The position numbers and the translations under genes were made by a program. The notes beneath the pieces are model-generated. The model had not been told where the DNA came from, did not search any database, and saw only the letters and a program-made list of their open reading frames with translations. This document shows positions 11,617-20,590 of a DNA stretch of 64,000 nt, piece by piece. Source of the stretch: Manduca sexta (lineage: Eukaryota; Arthropoda; Insecta; Lepidoptera; Sphingidae); the NCBI RefSeq assembly GCF_014839805.1, contig NC_051134.1, positions 7,161,170 to 7,225,169 of the forward strand, given 5' to 3'. Within the stretch, counting starts at the first letter, position 1. Every line of letters begins with the position of its first letter.

Positions 11617-11667
11617 CATAGGCGAGCTAACAAACTGCTTGACCATTTGCAGATAAATGATCCTTGG
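11617..11667 (+). other. Candidate 51-nt internal exon
   Basis: A long pyrimidine tract (11584-11610) is followed by AAACAG, then 51 nt open in one frame reading HRRANKLLDHLQINDPW, then GG|GTAATA, a plausible donor. Both edges fall on codon boundaries (phase 0). The peptide is charged and leucine-spaced, unlike the Ile/Phe-rich translations around it. No family is recognised. It is a splice-site inference only; a chance run is possible at this length. Confidence 0.3.
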
Positions 11668-11954
11668 GTAATATGTCTTTAATAATTTTAAACTACAATA
11701 TTATTAGTACTATCGAGTTTGATATTGATTACCTTCTACGACTTCCACAAATCAGATATATTGGCCCATTACCCATAATTATTATTTCCATTTTCTCATT
11801 TATTTATATCAAATCAAGCGTGAAGTCTCATTGGTCTTCATTAGTTCCTTGTAATTAAGAGAGTTTGAAAGCTTACACTTCACACCATAATGTTTGTGTG
11901 ATCAGTAAATATTTATTCCTGCGTTATGTATTGAAATTTATTATATTACTAACT

Positions 11955-12165
11955 TTTGCTCACAGCTCCGCCGCTACATCCCGCTTTTAATTTTCCTGGG
12001 AGAAAATAGAGCCATATTTTAAATTTGGTTTCTAACAATACACCGATAAAAACTGCATTCAATTTCATGAAATAGTTTTTACATAATGCGTATACAAACA
12101 TACAGACAGAGAAACAAAAATTTCAATACCGTCGTTTTGCCTTCTGTTGCTCTAATAAAAACATC
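11955..12165 (+). repeat. LINE-like repeat remnant
   Basis: Starts 'ttttgctcacagctccgccg' and ends after 'acatacagacagagaaacaa'. The arrangement of a 'gctccgcccgcg'-like start, a body and an 'acagacagac'-like end is repeated more completely at 57013-57866 and partly at 51385-51500. It is non-coding. Confidence 0.4.
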
Positions 12166-12268
12166 CATATTAATTTTTCTTTAATATATAATGCGTAGAC
12201 ATCGGCTTTTTACAATTTTATTATATGTTTATAGACGTAGTTTTATCGAATCAAGATAAAAATATTAG

Positions 12269-12778
12269 TGTAGTATTACCCTACAATAATATAGCTAAAA
12301 CAGATCTTCCTTCAATTAGGCCGTGCCTAATAGATAGATATAGGCCAGTATTCTCATCAACACATTAGGACAACTATACGTTAAACACCTCACAAATAAA
12401 ACATGCTACAAATATAATTATCAACTGTTTTATTTTAAATCCATAACGTTCATAAAGGAATAAATAAAATAATGCCTGAGTATTACAATCTTTCACTATA
12501 ATTTAGATACTAACACATTTACATTTTTTTTAAATTAACAGAATAATTTCTTAATTTACCTTATATTACTGCCAAGGCACTTAGGTGTTCGATCTTCCAG
12601 CTAGTCACCACTTTCAACCGCCCGTCCCTGACAAAGGCTCCCGACCAAGTGCCTTGCAACGTTACACTTTTTAAATAACGGCTTCGGTATTGCCAGTATT
12701 TTATAATATTTCAAATATATGCTGACAATACTAAATTACAATTTAGTAATATTAATAATTTTAAATTAAGACCTAACA
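12269..12778 (-). repeat. Gypsy 3' LTR (element orientation)
   Basis: 510 bp. Plus-strand ends are TGTAGTATTACC and ACCTAACA. The other LTR matches throughout except one substitution and two extra T in the run near 12523-12530. Just outside it, the last 17 bases of this end recur at 12824-12840. Confidence 0.9.
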
Positions 12779-13039
12779 CTCGACCATCCTGACCATGTGC
12801 ATGTCCCCATGCACAATGTGATGTTAAGACCTAACACTCGGCCTCATATAAGATTCTGCCAAATGACATTCTACCTAGTACAAATTTAAAAACAATAAGT
12901 TTTATATATTACTTTCGTACATAATTGTTTGACGTTACTAACCATTTCATTCATGTGTACTTTACGTATGTTACAAATAATTTAGTCTTTAAAAATTCTA
13001 TATCATACATTTATATCATGAGTCGTGACTTCATATCCT

Positions 13040-13576
13040 TTTGTATTAATAAGTTACGCATACCTCGTTCACACTTCTTGCTAAAACTTATCAATACTTG
13101 ATTGTTGTTACTATACTAGTGATATGAAGTCTCTATTTTCACAACCAGTAGTACAGATTAATCATAGTAATCCATCATTATTCAGTAATATCACCACATT
13201 TTTAATAAGTCTTGCGTACCTCGTTAACACTTCACGCACTAAGACTTACCAATACTTAGCCTTTGCATCTCACAAACAATTTTATAAATTGACCATAATA
13301 ATCCATCATTATTTCAGTAATATCACCACATTTTTAATAAGTCTTGCGTACCTCGTTTACACTTCACACACTAAGACTTACCAATACTTATCCTTTGCAT
13401 CTCACAAACAATTTTATAAATTGACCATAATAATCCATAATTATTTCAGTAATATCACCACATTTTTAATAAGTCTTGCGTACCTCGTTAACACTTCACG
13501 CACTAAGACTTACCAATATTTAGCCTCTTGCATCTCACAAACAATTGTATAAATTGACCATAGTAATTATCATAAA
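13040..13576. repeat. 132-bp tandem repeat array inside the Gypsy element
   Basis: The marker 'ttcagtaatatcaccacatt' begins at 13181, 13313 and 13445, an exact 132-bp spacing. A diverged fourth unit precedes it (13040-13180). Units 2-4 differ at few bases. 132 is a multiple of three, so a plus-strand open frame (13124-13552) spans the array, but it is antisense to the element and repeats the same 44-residue block. It lies between the end of pol and the 3' LTR. Confidence 0.85.
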
Positions 13577-13857
13577 TCCTAGTAGTAAAATAGCTTCATC
13601 ATAAACAATTTCAATTATTTTATTCAGATAGTATAAATATTACATCACCAATCATTTGTCCCAACATAACATGTGCACCAATATAATTTTGATTCATCGA
13701 ATTCAGTTTTACAGTATTTATGATTCAATATTCCGATAATAAATTTATTACTGTAATGTAATTTTAATTATTTTTTACTTGTTGATATATTAAAATATCA
13801 TTACAATTAATACAATTAATAATAATATTGCTAATATTACATACCAGTAATAGAATT

Positions 13858-14348
13858 CTATTCATCATTAAGCGTTAATTCATTATTTTGCAGTTCATTT
13901 ATATCGGAGTCTATATCATCACTATCATTATCATTTACTTCTAGCGTAGCTACATGAACCCACGGTGCCATGCGATCGGAGGCAATTGTCGTCTTACGTT
14001 TGTGTTTCGTACTAGTCAAACCTGGTATAGCAGTAACTTTATAACGGTCATTATCCAAAACTTCTGTAACCCTATATGGCCCTACGTAAGATGGTAGAAG
14101 CTTCTTACTCTTACCATTATTATTAAAATTTACATTGGTTATTTTTACCAAATCTCCTTCACTGTTAATTTTGGAAGGACGTCTTTTTTATCATAACGTT
14201 CTTTCTGCTTACTCTGCTCAAAATCAATATTATCTTTAGCAGATTCTCGAATAGTAGTAATATCAGTATTTTCCCTGGTTTCCATTACTATATCCTTTAG
14301 CCTAGGATCTATCTCAGACTTCATGCAAAAACCAAACCCATACCCCAT
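13858..14348 (-). pseudogene. Gypsy integrase C-terminal region, two frames
   Basis: The first frame (14348-14145) begins MGYGFGFCMKSEIDPRL and overlaps by a few bases the second (14151-13858). The second contains LLPSYVGPYRVTEVLDNDRY, the GPY/F-type module found at the C-terminus of many Gypsy integrases, and ends with an Asp/Asn-rich acidic tail. A frame change and a gap of roughly twenty codons by comparison with family spacing separate it from the catalytic core at 14321-14878. The module normally aids DNA binding or target choice. No chromodomain is evident. Confidence 0.75.
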
Positions 14349-15142
14349 TGAATTGTTCCTACCTTAGTATCCCATTCTTTCTCATTATCATTAAGATTCT
14401 GAGCTGTTAATGAACTAAGGATTGTACGGTGGCACCGTTCAACCTGGCCATTTGCACGTGCATTAAGCACGAGCTTGATTCCCTTGTCCAAACAAAATCT
14501 CCTGAAAGCATGCAATGTAAAAGACGTCTCACGATCGCTTATGATGTGATCCGGGTTCCGGAAAATGTAAAATATGTCTTCCAAAGATCGTATCGAGGTT
14601 TGTGATTTCGTATTTCGAACTGGTTTAATCCAAACAAACTTTGTGAATGCATCTACAACTACGAAAACATAGCAATTGCCGCGTTTAGACTTTACAAAAG
14701 GTCCCAAATGGTCAATGTGCAGTGTGTGAAAAGGCACTTCTGCCTTTGTAATGGGGTGCAAGTGATCTTCATTTGTAGTGTTTTTCTTAGAATATGCACA
14801 TTCTATACACGCCTGAACGTATTTATTAACAAAACGGGTCATTTTTGGGAACCAGTAAGTACTTTTTATTCGTTCCAAAGTCTTTTCTACACCGAAATGA
14901 CCTATATCGTCATGATTCTTACGTAATATTTGTCACCTTGCCCCCTTTGGAACAACCCATCGTAACTGTGTTTTATCACCGTTCAAATAGCAATATAATT
15001 TGTCATCCTTAATACAATAAGACTCCTTTATATATTTTAATTTATCAGCATCGAGGTCGTTGGTTAGAATATCACGAATTCTATGCAATTCAGTATCCCC
15101 TAGTTGCAATGTAGTCAACCAATCTTCAATGCTTATGGTCAT
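14321..15142 (-). pseudogene. Gypsy integrase zinc-binding domain and catalytic core, one in-frame stop
   Basis: The frame from 15142 runs to a single TGA near 14932 and continues in the same frame to 14321. After the stop there is an HHCC zinc site: the His pair of NHDDIGH, then CIEC of VQACIECAYS. The DDE residues are Asp in HIDHLGPF, Asp in IISDRETS and Glu in NGQVERC. Only 31 residues separate the second Asp and the Glu, where 35 is usual, so about four codons seem lost just before RANGQVE. Upstream (15142-14933) is the linker after RNase H. With the stop, the short DDE spacing and a frame break at its end, the copy is unlikely to integrate DNA. Confidence 0.85.
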
Positions 15143-15297
15143 AATTAAGGGAAAATGTTCGGATTCTAAGAAATACTCAACTCCACAGACAGGGTTGCGC
15201 GATAGAGCATCTATTTATTCCTGCGCGATACTCTACAGTACAATTAAACTCTTGTAACAATAACTACCATCTTGCTATACGCGGAATGAGATCTCGT

Positions 15298-15543
15298 TTA
15301 ACGAATGTTGACCTCAACGCACCTTTTCAAAGAACATACTACCGCTAGCGTTTCTAATTCGTATGCATGGAAGTTTTTCTCTTCGGATGACGTTTGGCGA
15401 CTATAATAAGCTACTGGACGCAGAGGCTCACCATTGTGAAGTCTTTGAAATAATATCCCTCCTATGCCTACTTTACTGGCATCAGTATGCAATTCAGTCT
15501 GAGCTGCAGAGTCATAAATTGCCAGTATGGGCCTATCTACCAA
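15298..15543 (-). pseudogene. Gypsy RNase H, truncated
   Basis: PILAIYD is followed by TDASKVGIGGIL, which carries the first catalytic Asp, and then EKNFHAYELETLAVV, which carries the Glu of the RNase H active site. After CSLKR the frame departs and stops. The segment expected to hold the third catalytic Asp is missing, and homologous sequence resumes only at about 15290. It is preceded by frame changes near an A-run at 15550 and a stop at about 15650. RNase H would remove the RNA template and mature the primers; this copy cannot. Confidence 0.8.
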
Positions 15544-15649
15544 TCTATTTTTTTAAATCTAAAAATGCCTGCTCTTCTTCTGATGGCCATTCCCACATTA
15601 AATCCTTTTTTAAGAGTTTATTCAAGGGATATGATAGGGTTGCAAAACC

Positions 15650-15991
15650 TTAATGAATTTTTCTAAAATATCCAACCAACCCTAAAAATTGTCTAACTGA
15701 ATGTTGGTTATTAGGACGAGGAAAATTAATTACACATTGAATTTTCTTATCACCCGGGCGAACTCCCGATGCACTTATCTCATATCCCAAATAATTTATT
15801 TTATCTAATAAAAATTGACACTTAGCTAAATTGAGGGTTAAATTGGCCTTTTCGATTAGATTCAGAATTTTATCAAGTCTCTGTAAACACTGATCTACGT
15901 TTTTCCCATAAATCAGAACATCTGAAAACCGAGACGAACCTAAAACCTTATTTATCATACGCTGAAAGACAGCAGGGGCATTTGCCAGCAT
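15650..15991 (-). pseudogene. Gypsy reverse transcriptase, thumb side, YxDD box missing
   Basis: Starts within the LANAPAVFQRMINKVLG motif, runs through SRFSDVLIYGKNVDQ, then LGYEISASGVRPG and QFLGLVGYFRK of the thumb and connection. In intact relatives the YxDD catalytic motif lies between DVLIY and the Gly-Lys that follows here. Its place is taken directly by DVLIYGK, so a short in-frame piece has gone, probably between direct repeats. At its start the frame overlaps the end of the upstream ORF at 15991, marking a second, out-of-frame deletion of the fingers and first palm motifs. Polymerase activity is not possible. Confidence 0.85.
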
Positions 15992-17051
15992 CTAGCATTT
16001 CGCTAACCATATCTCTAACTTGTTCCCTTTCTTTATGCGACAACCTATATGGTCTGTACACGACAGGTTTGTAACTATTCAATTCTATGCCCATCTCTAC
16101 AACTTTCGTATGCCCTAGAGCTTTCAAGGATTCCGCGAAACAGTGCTTATATTTACGAAGTAACTCTAATAAACTTTGTTTTTCCAATTCATTAATTGTA
16201 TTTCCTATAGAAACTTTACTCTCATCAACATTGTCATGTTCTAATGTAGATTGTCTATCACTTATTATCCGATTAACTACCTGAACCCTTGTACCTCGTG
16301 ACACCATCATTCCTTCACGCAACAACACAATGTTCATAATAGGAATAATATCCAAATGTAATAAACCGTTACTAACATAATATGTTCCACCATTAACTAA
16401 GAATTGCTGATTTGGCCTCCCGATGACTTTACTATCCAATAGAATATTTCCGGAATATAGTGAATCTAATCTGGCCTTGACAGTAATAGGACCAAAAATT
16501 TCTGTATCAGCAAGTATAGATACATGTGTATGACTTTCATCAGTTTTCCATATTTGATTTAACCCCGAATCGTTGCTAATGTCATGAAACTTAAATTTAT
16601 CTACGGTCTTGTAAACCATTATGTGTGGTTGTTCTGTAAAGGATTGTCCGACTAGCAATGGCACATCCAGCAACACGACCTCAATCGCCTGACAAGTGAC
16701 CCTAGCTCCCACACCATCAATGCATAAATCGACCTCAACGCTACCCTCCGAATACACTACATTGCCAAAGCCCTTTAGAGGTAATAATGTTTTATCTAAT
16801 ATTAATCCTAATGATTCTATCGTGGAAAACGTAATTAGTCTAACATAACTTCCAAAATCTATGAAACAATTCATCGATACCCCGTTAACTTTACAATTTT
16901 TCATGTATTTCGAATTAGAACGAGAACTTAATATTCGCATAGTTTTTAGAATAGATTCAGTCTTATGTCCTTGATCGGACGGTGTAACATCATTTTTAAA
17001 TCTACAATTCTCAATTTTATGTCCAACACGATTACACTTTGTGCACTGCAA
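15948..17051 (-). pseudogene. Gypsy zinc knuckle, protease and start of reverse transcriptase
   Basis: 367 codons. Residues 3-16 are a CCHC knuckle (CTKCNRVGHKIENC), the nucleocapsid end of Gag. Residues 62-70 (CFIDFGSYV) sit where a retropepsin has D-T/S-G; here the triad is D-F-G, which would alter the active-site loop. VPLLVGQSF near residue 134 fits the C-terminal half of the protease. The RT start is visible as VVYRPYRLSHKEREQVRDMV, then MLDAGK. The frame then runs out of the RT and stops at 15948 because a deletion joins this point to the LANAPAVF motif (see 15650-15991). The junction lies near 15990-16005 with shared TGGC on both sides. Confidence 0.85.
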
Positions 17052-17182
17052 TAAGGGTTTCCGACATTTGAAATAAGGCTGTCCCTTTTCCCTACAATTG
17101 TAACAAAAAATCGAACCCGTGTACGATCGACTTGGAAACTTTCTAATAAGGTTATTATTACTAGTACCGTTATACTCAGGCT

Positions 17183-18150
17183 TTATCCTATCTTATTACT
17201 ATATTGACCTATCGTCTGTGGCGTACTCTGACTACTGAGTAAAAATTGTAACAGCTGATCGGGCTGAGTACAACGTAAATCAATGGCACTAGACTTCATG
17301 GTCTTGTCACTTAGACCGTGAATCAGACAATCGACTGCGCGTTTGCCGTCAATTTCACATTGATTCAAAAGAGCTAATTTTTCATAATAATATATCTCTA
17401 GTGGCTCATTAAACCTACTTCGTCGTTGAAGCATATCCTCCAAGGTCTGCCCATAGTTTTGTTCGCATGGAAAAGCACTTAAAAGTTTTCTTGCCATTCG
17501 ACCTAACTAAAAAAAATTGAATTTTGACTTTCATACCAAACTTTGGCCAAACCTTGGAGTTTTTGCATTGCAAAATGTACTATAGTACGGTCGTCCCATC
17601 CATAGACAGCGGCACATTTATTCACCTTTTTAATCCAAATGTCAGTTTTTTTTACTCTTATTATAGGGATCGAAATCAGGCAAAATATTTTTATGAATAA
17701 TATTACTAGTGGAATGTAATAATGAACCGGCGTCACTGGTGGAGTTTTCAAAGAATTTACAATACTTAAGAGATCTTTAGTAGTAAAATATGGACTACAT
17801 GACCTTGATTTGCTCTCTGTTCTCCTGCCGCTCTCCCCGCTATCTTTTTTAGCCATGCGGTTTCGCCGTCGTCGCCTATCACGATCTTCACTTGCACGAC
17901 GGCTCCTGCTAACTCCATGTTGGCGGCCGCTTCGGCTGGATCCCCGTTGAGGCTTGCGCTCGATATGATCTTGATCACAGTTGGTATTGCGCAAGACGCT
18001 ACGACTGCGATGGCTGCGGCTCGTGCTGCGGCTCGTGCTGCGATGCCTATGACTTCCACTGGCCCGCGGATTCCTTACGCTTGAGCGTATTTTGTCACGG
18101 TCCGGCAACGACAATCGGCGCCGAGGAGAATTTGTGATATCACGGGGCAT
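17183..18150 (-). pseudogene. Gypsy gag, frameshifted
   Basis: Starts MPRDITNSPRRRLSLPD at 18150. Residues 20-110 are very rich in Arg-Ser dipeptides (for example SRSTSRSHRSRS) and basic clusters. Then comes a capsid-like part with IWIKKVNKCAAVYGWDD and KLQGLAKVWYESQ, typical of retrotransposon Gag. A frameshift and stop near 17500 separate the second half (17497-17183) with LLSAFPCEQNYGQTLEDMLQ, YYYEKLALLNQC and GLSDKTMKSSA. Gag would form the particle; the RS-rich head could bind RNA or enter the nucleus, which is inference. The overlapping Ala-rich frame 17766-18059 is a shadow. Confidence 0.8.
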
Positions 18151-18406
18151 TGCCTGAAACTCGAATGAATAGAGCTTAACTTCCGTTTCGTATGTACTAC
18201 CGATGAATACTATAATAACCTATTTCAATTGTATACATGAAAATATTTTTACATTAAGTGGGTAGTAAATCAGTTGACAAAAAAAATATATATATTCTAA
18301 ATAAATTATTATTAAGTATAAAATTTATAGGTAAAGAATATAAAAAACAAAAATCAAACTAGTTAGTGGGTAGTTCCTATTTAAAATTTCATGGAAAAAG
18401 TGAACG

Positions 18407-18426
18407 TGTTCATGCCACTTCTGAAA
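18407..18426 (-). other. Possible Gypsy primer binding site
   Basis: Immediately inside the 5' LTR, in element orientation, lies TTTCAGAAGTGGCATG. TCAGAAGTGG matches, as I recall it, the complement of the 3' acceptor stem of tRNA-Leu, but the usual leading TGG is not present at the LTR edge. Tentative. Confidence 0.3.
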
Positions 18427-18934
18427 TGTAGTATTACCCTACAATAATATAGCTAAAACAGATCTTCCTTCAAATAGGCCGTGCCTAATAGATAGATATA
18501 GGCCAGTATTCTCATCAACACATTAGGACAACTATACGTTAAACACCTCACAAATAAAACATGCTACAAATATAATTATCAACTGTTTTATTTTAAATCC
18601 ATAACGTTCATAAAGGAATAAATAAAATAATGCCTGAGTATTACAATCTTTCACTATAATTTAGATACTAACACATTTACATTTTTTAAATTAACAGAAT
18701 AATTTCTTAATTTACCTTATATTACTGCCAAGGCACTTAGGTGTTCGATCTTCCAGCTAGTCACCACTTTCAACCGCCCGTCCCTGACAAAGGCTCCCGA
18801 CCAAGTGCCTTGCAACGTTACACTTTTTAAATAACGGCTTCGGTATTGCCAGTATTTTATAATATTTCAAATATATGCTGACAATACTAAATTACAATTT
18901 AGTAATATTAATAATTTTAAATTAAGACCTAACA
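18427..18934 (-). repeat. Gypsy 5' LTR (element orientation)
   Basis: 508 bp. Holds the promoter for the minus-strand element. Plus-strand ends are TGTAGTATTACC and ACCTAACA, followed at once by the TTAG duplication. Confidence 0.9.
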
Positions 18935-19116
18935 TTAGTATGACGTCTTTACTTTCTGCGTCAAAAATGTTACCAAACGTGAGCTCCAACGCCGTGGACA
19001 TGCCCCTTAAGCTGATACGCATGGCACTTTTCATCCCTCAACGGTTTTTAAAATTTGGATGGCTTCAATGGTGTTCTGAATAAAGTACTTAAAATGTACT
19101 TTTTTGTACGGGCAAG

Positions 19117-19322
19117 GTAAAGTCACACTAACTGATGGTAAGTGGAGTGGGGTCCAATAAAATGTCGACTTACGAGAGATGATTACCCCTCGAGAGTCGA
19201 CACAATTATGCCGGCCTCTTCGAACCGGATGTACACAGGCTGATCCCAGAACGTGACACACTTACGTACGCTACTATGGCGAGTTTTAACACCTTGTGTA
19301 ACATCCTATCACCAGAAAAAAA
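19117..19322 (+). repeat. Family A dispersed repeat
   Basis: Landmarks in order: 'actgatggtaagtggag', 'aataaaatgtcgacttac', 'gatgattacccctcg', 'gacacaattatgccggcc', 'caggctgatccc', 'taacaccttgtg'. An open frame on the minus strand (19031-19261) is antisense to it and not a gene. Confidence 0.65.
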
Positions 19323-19520
19323 AACTTGAACAAGTATAGACGAGTGCGTTTTTGATTATTAAATTTATTTTTGAACGTGACTACTTTGTTACGCTGCTTC
19401 TTATCTATGGCTATCTCGCTTTCGTTATCGTGCTCATAAACGTGGGTCGCCATCTCCTCGTCATTGCTGGAGTACACCACTCTCACGTTGGCATGTGGCC
19501 CGAAATCAGATAAATAGGTT
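19323..19520 (-). other. Candidate coding fragment (minus)
   Basis: A minus-strand frame from about 19525 down to the family A copy reads coding-like: LSDFGPHANVRVVYSS, NDEEMATHVYEHDNESE, IAIDKKQRNKVVTFKNKF. Composition is acidic then basic, with GC-rich codons against an AT-rich background. It loses character at 19322, where the repeat begins, so it may be an exon or transposase fragment cut by an insertion. No family is recognised. Confidence 0.25.
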
Positions 19521-19535
19521 ATTTAACACACTTAC

Positions 19536-19667
19536 CATTTTTGTACAATTACTATAGTCCAAATACCTTCTCTCAAAAAATATTACCATACACCAAATAG
19601 TTATAAAAAATTTCACAAGTTTTAAAGGAAATAATGTTGTAGACTCATACAAAAAGGGAGCCCCCAT
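19536..19667 (-). other. Candidate 5' exon with strong donor (minus)
   Basis: On the minus strand an ATG at 19667 opens 44 codons containing a hydrophobic run (LVKFFITIWCMVIFF) and ends ACAAAAATG|GTAAGTGTG, a near-consensus donor. The coding-like stretch at 19323-19520 follows within 20 bp, but no good acceptor is visible between them, so the link is unproven. Upstream, 19670-19860 is GC-richer. An independent minus-strand 61-codon ORF lies at 20044-19859 (start MLYEKSHDIQQYFDLITEKN). Confidence 0.2.
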
Positions 19668-19859
19668 TCGATTTCATTCAATTTCTCAACTCCTTTCAAA
19701 CATGAGGAAATCTGTTAAACTTTCGAACCTGACCACACTATCAACATATTGCGAACTCACAAGGAACAGAACTTCGCTAACTAGTTAAGAACAAAACTGC
19801 CGGTAGGCGATAGGTAACCGCTGCCGCTCGTAACTCACGTCATGCGATGTGGCATAAAT

Positions 19860-20404
19860 CATAAGCGTTCGCGGACGAGCGCATCAACAGCGTGATCCGA
19901 GTGACGAGCGGCGACGAGCCGTGTAGAGGAAACATCCGTAAATACTTTTGCGTTTTCTGTTTGGGTTAAAATAAAATTGTGCAAGTTTTTTTCTGTTATG
20001 AGGTCGAAATACTGTTGAATGTCGTGTGATTTTTCGTACAGCAAATTGCGTATTTTGTTAACATGACGAAATCGGTAGTTGACTTAAAATTCACCTTTAT
20101 TTATTTCATCTCATTCCATATAACAGAACAATTTAATTCCAATTTCGTCATAGGATACAGAATAATACCATCATATAAGTAAAATATATAAATTACCTTC
20201 AGGTAGTTATATACTATATCAAAACTCAATTATCTAACGTTACACATTCGTCCTCCAAAAAACTCTAATTTGCTAATACCATAAGTTACTTCGTAAATAA
20301 TTTAATCAGATCTCGGGAAATGTGAAATGATATGCGTAACTAATATACCTGTGTAGGTATTTGTATACACATATCATTAGGTTTATTATGCCGCGTGTGT
20401 TATT
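19860..20404. other. Non-coding stretch with one small minus-strand ORF
   Basis: The ORF 20044-19859 on the minus strand has balanced composition but no domain, and its upstream DNA is plain AT-rich. The rest holds nothing I recognise. Confidence 0.3.
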
Positions 20405-20590
20405 TATCAATTATCCTTCGCCTTAACGGTGAAACATCGTTAGGAAATCTATATGCCCGAGAAATTTAAAAAATAAGGTATGTATAGTTGGTCAACCAGT
20501 ACTAGGTCAGGCCCTGTTTATAGTAGAAGAGGCACGGTTCAATAAACAATAGTAGGCAATATATAATACAGTGCTGGTATTATTATTATA
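20405..20590 (+). repeat. Old SINE S1 copy, headless
   Basis: Diverged match to the S1 body: 'cgccttaacggtgaaacatc', 'taggaaatct', 'agtactaggtcagg', 'tagtagaagaggcacgg', ending in TTATTATTATA. The tRNA head is absent. Confidence 0.6.

Larger units (their letters stand above)
12269..18934 (-). mobile_element. Gypsy (Ty3-like) LTR retrotransposon, young but defective
   Basis: A 6.67-kb element on the minus strand with TTAG target duplications at 12265-12268 and 18935-18938. The LTRs (12269-12778 and 18427-18934) differ, by eye, at one base and one 2-bp T-run indel, so the insertion is recent. Gene order in element direction is gag (SR-rich head, capsid-like part), zinc knuckle, protease, reverse transcriptase, RNase H, integrase. 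The reading frame is broken repeatedly. Part of the RT palm, the YxDD box, part of RNase H and short pieces of integrase are missing. Between integrase and the 3' LTR lies a 132-bp tandem array. It was probably propagated by enzymes from another copy; assembly errors could explain single-base breaks but not the larger gaps. Confidence 0.9.

Noticed and set aside
13124..13552. 142-codon plus-strand ORF with three repeats
   Set aside because: Generated by the 132-bp tandem array and antisense to the Gypsy element; no domain.
13040..13576. CRISPR-like spaced repeats
   Set aside because: Units are directly adjacent 132-bp tandem copies with no unique spacers, in eukaryotic DNA.
17766..18059. Ala-rich 97-codon ORF
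   Set aside because: It is an alternate frame of the RS-rich Gag head; the sense frame continues into recognisable Gag.
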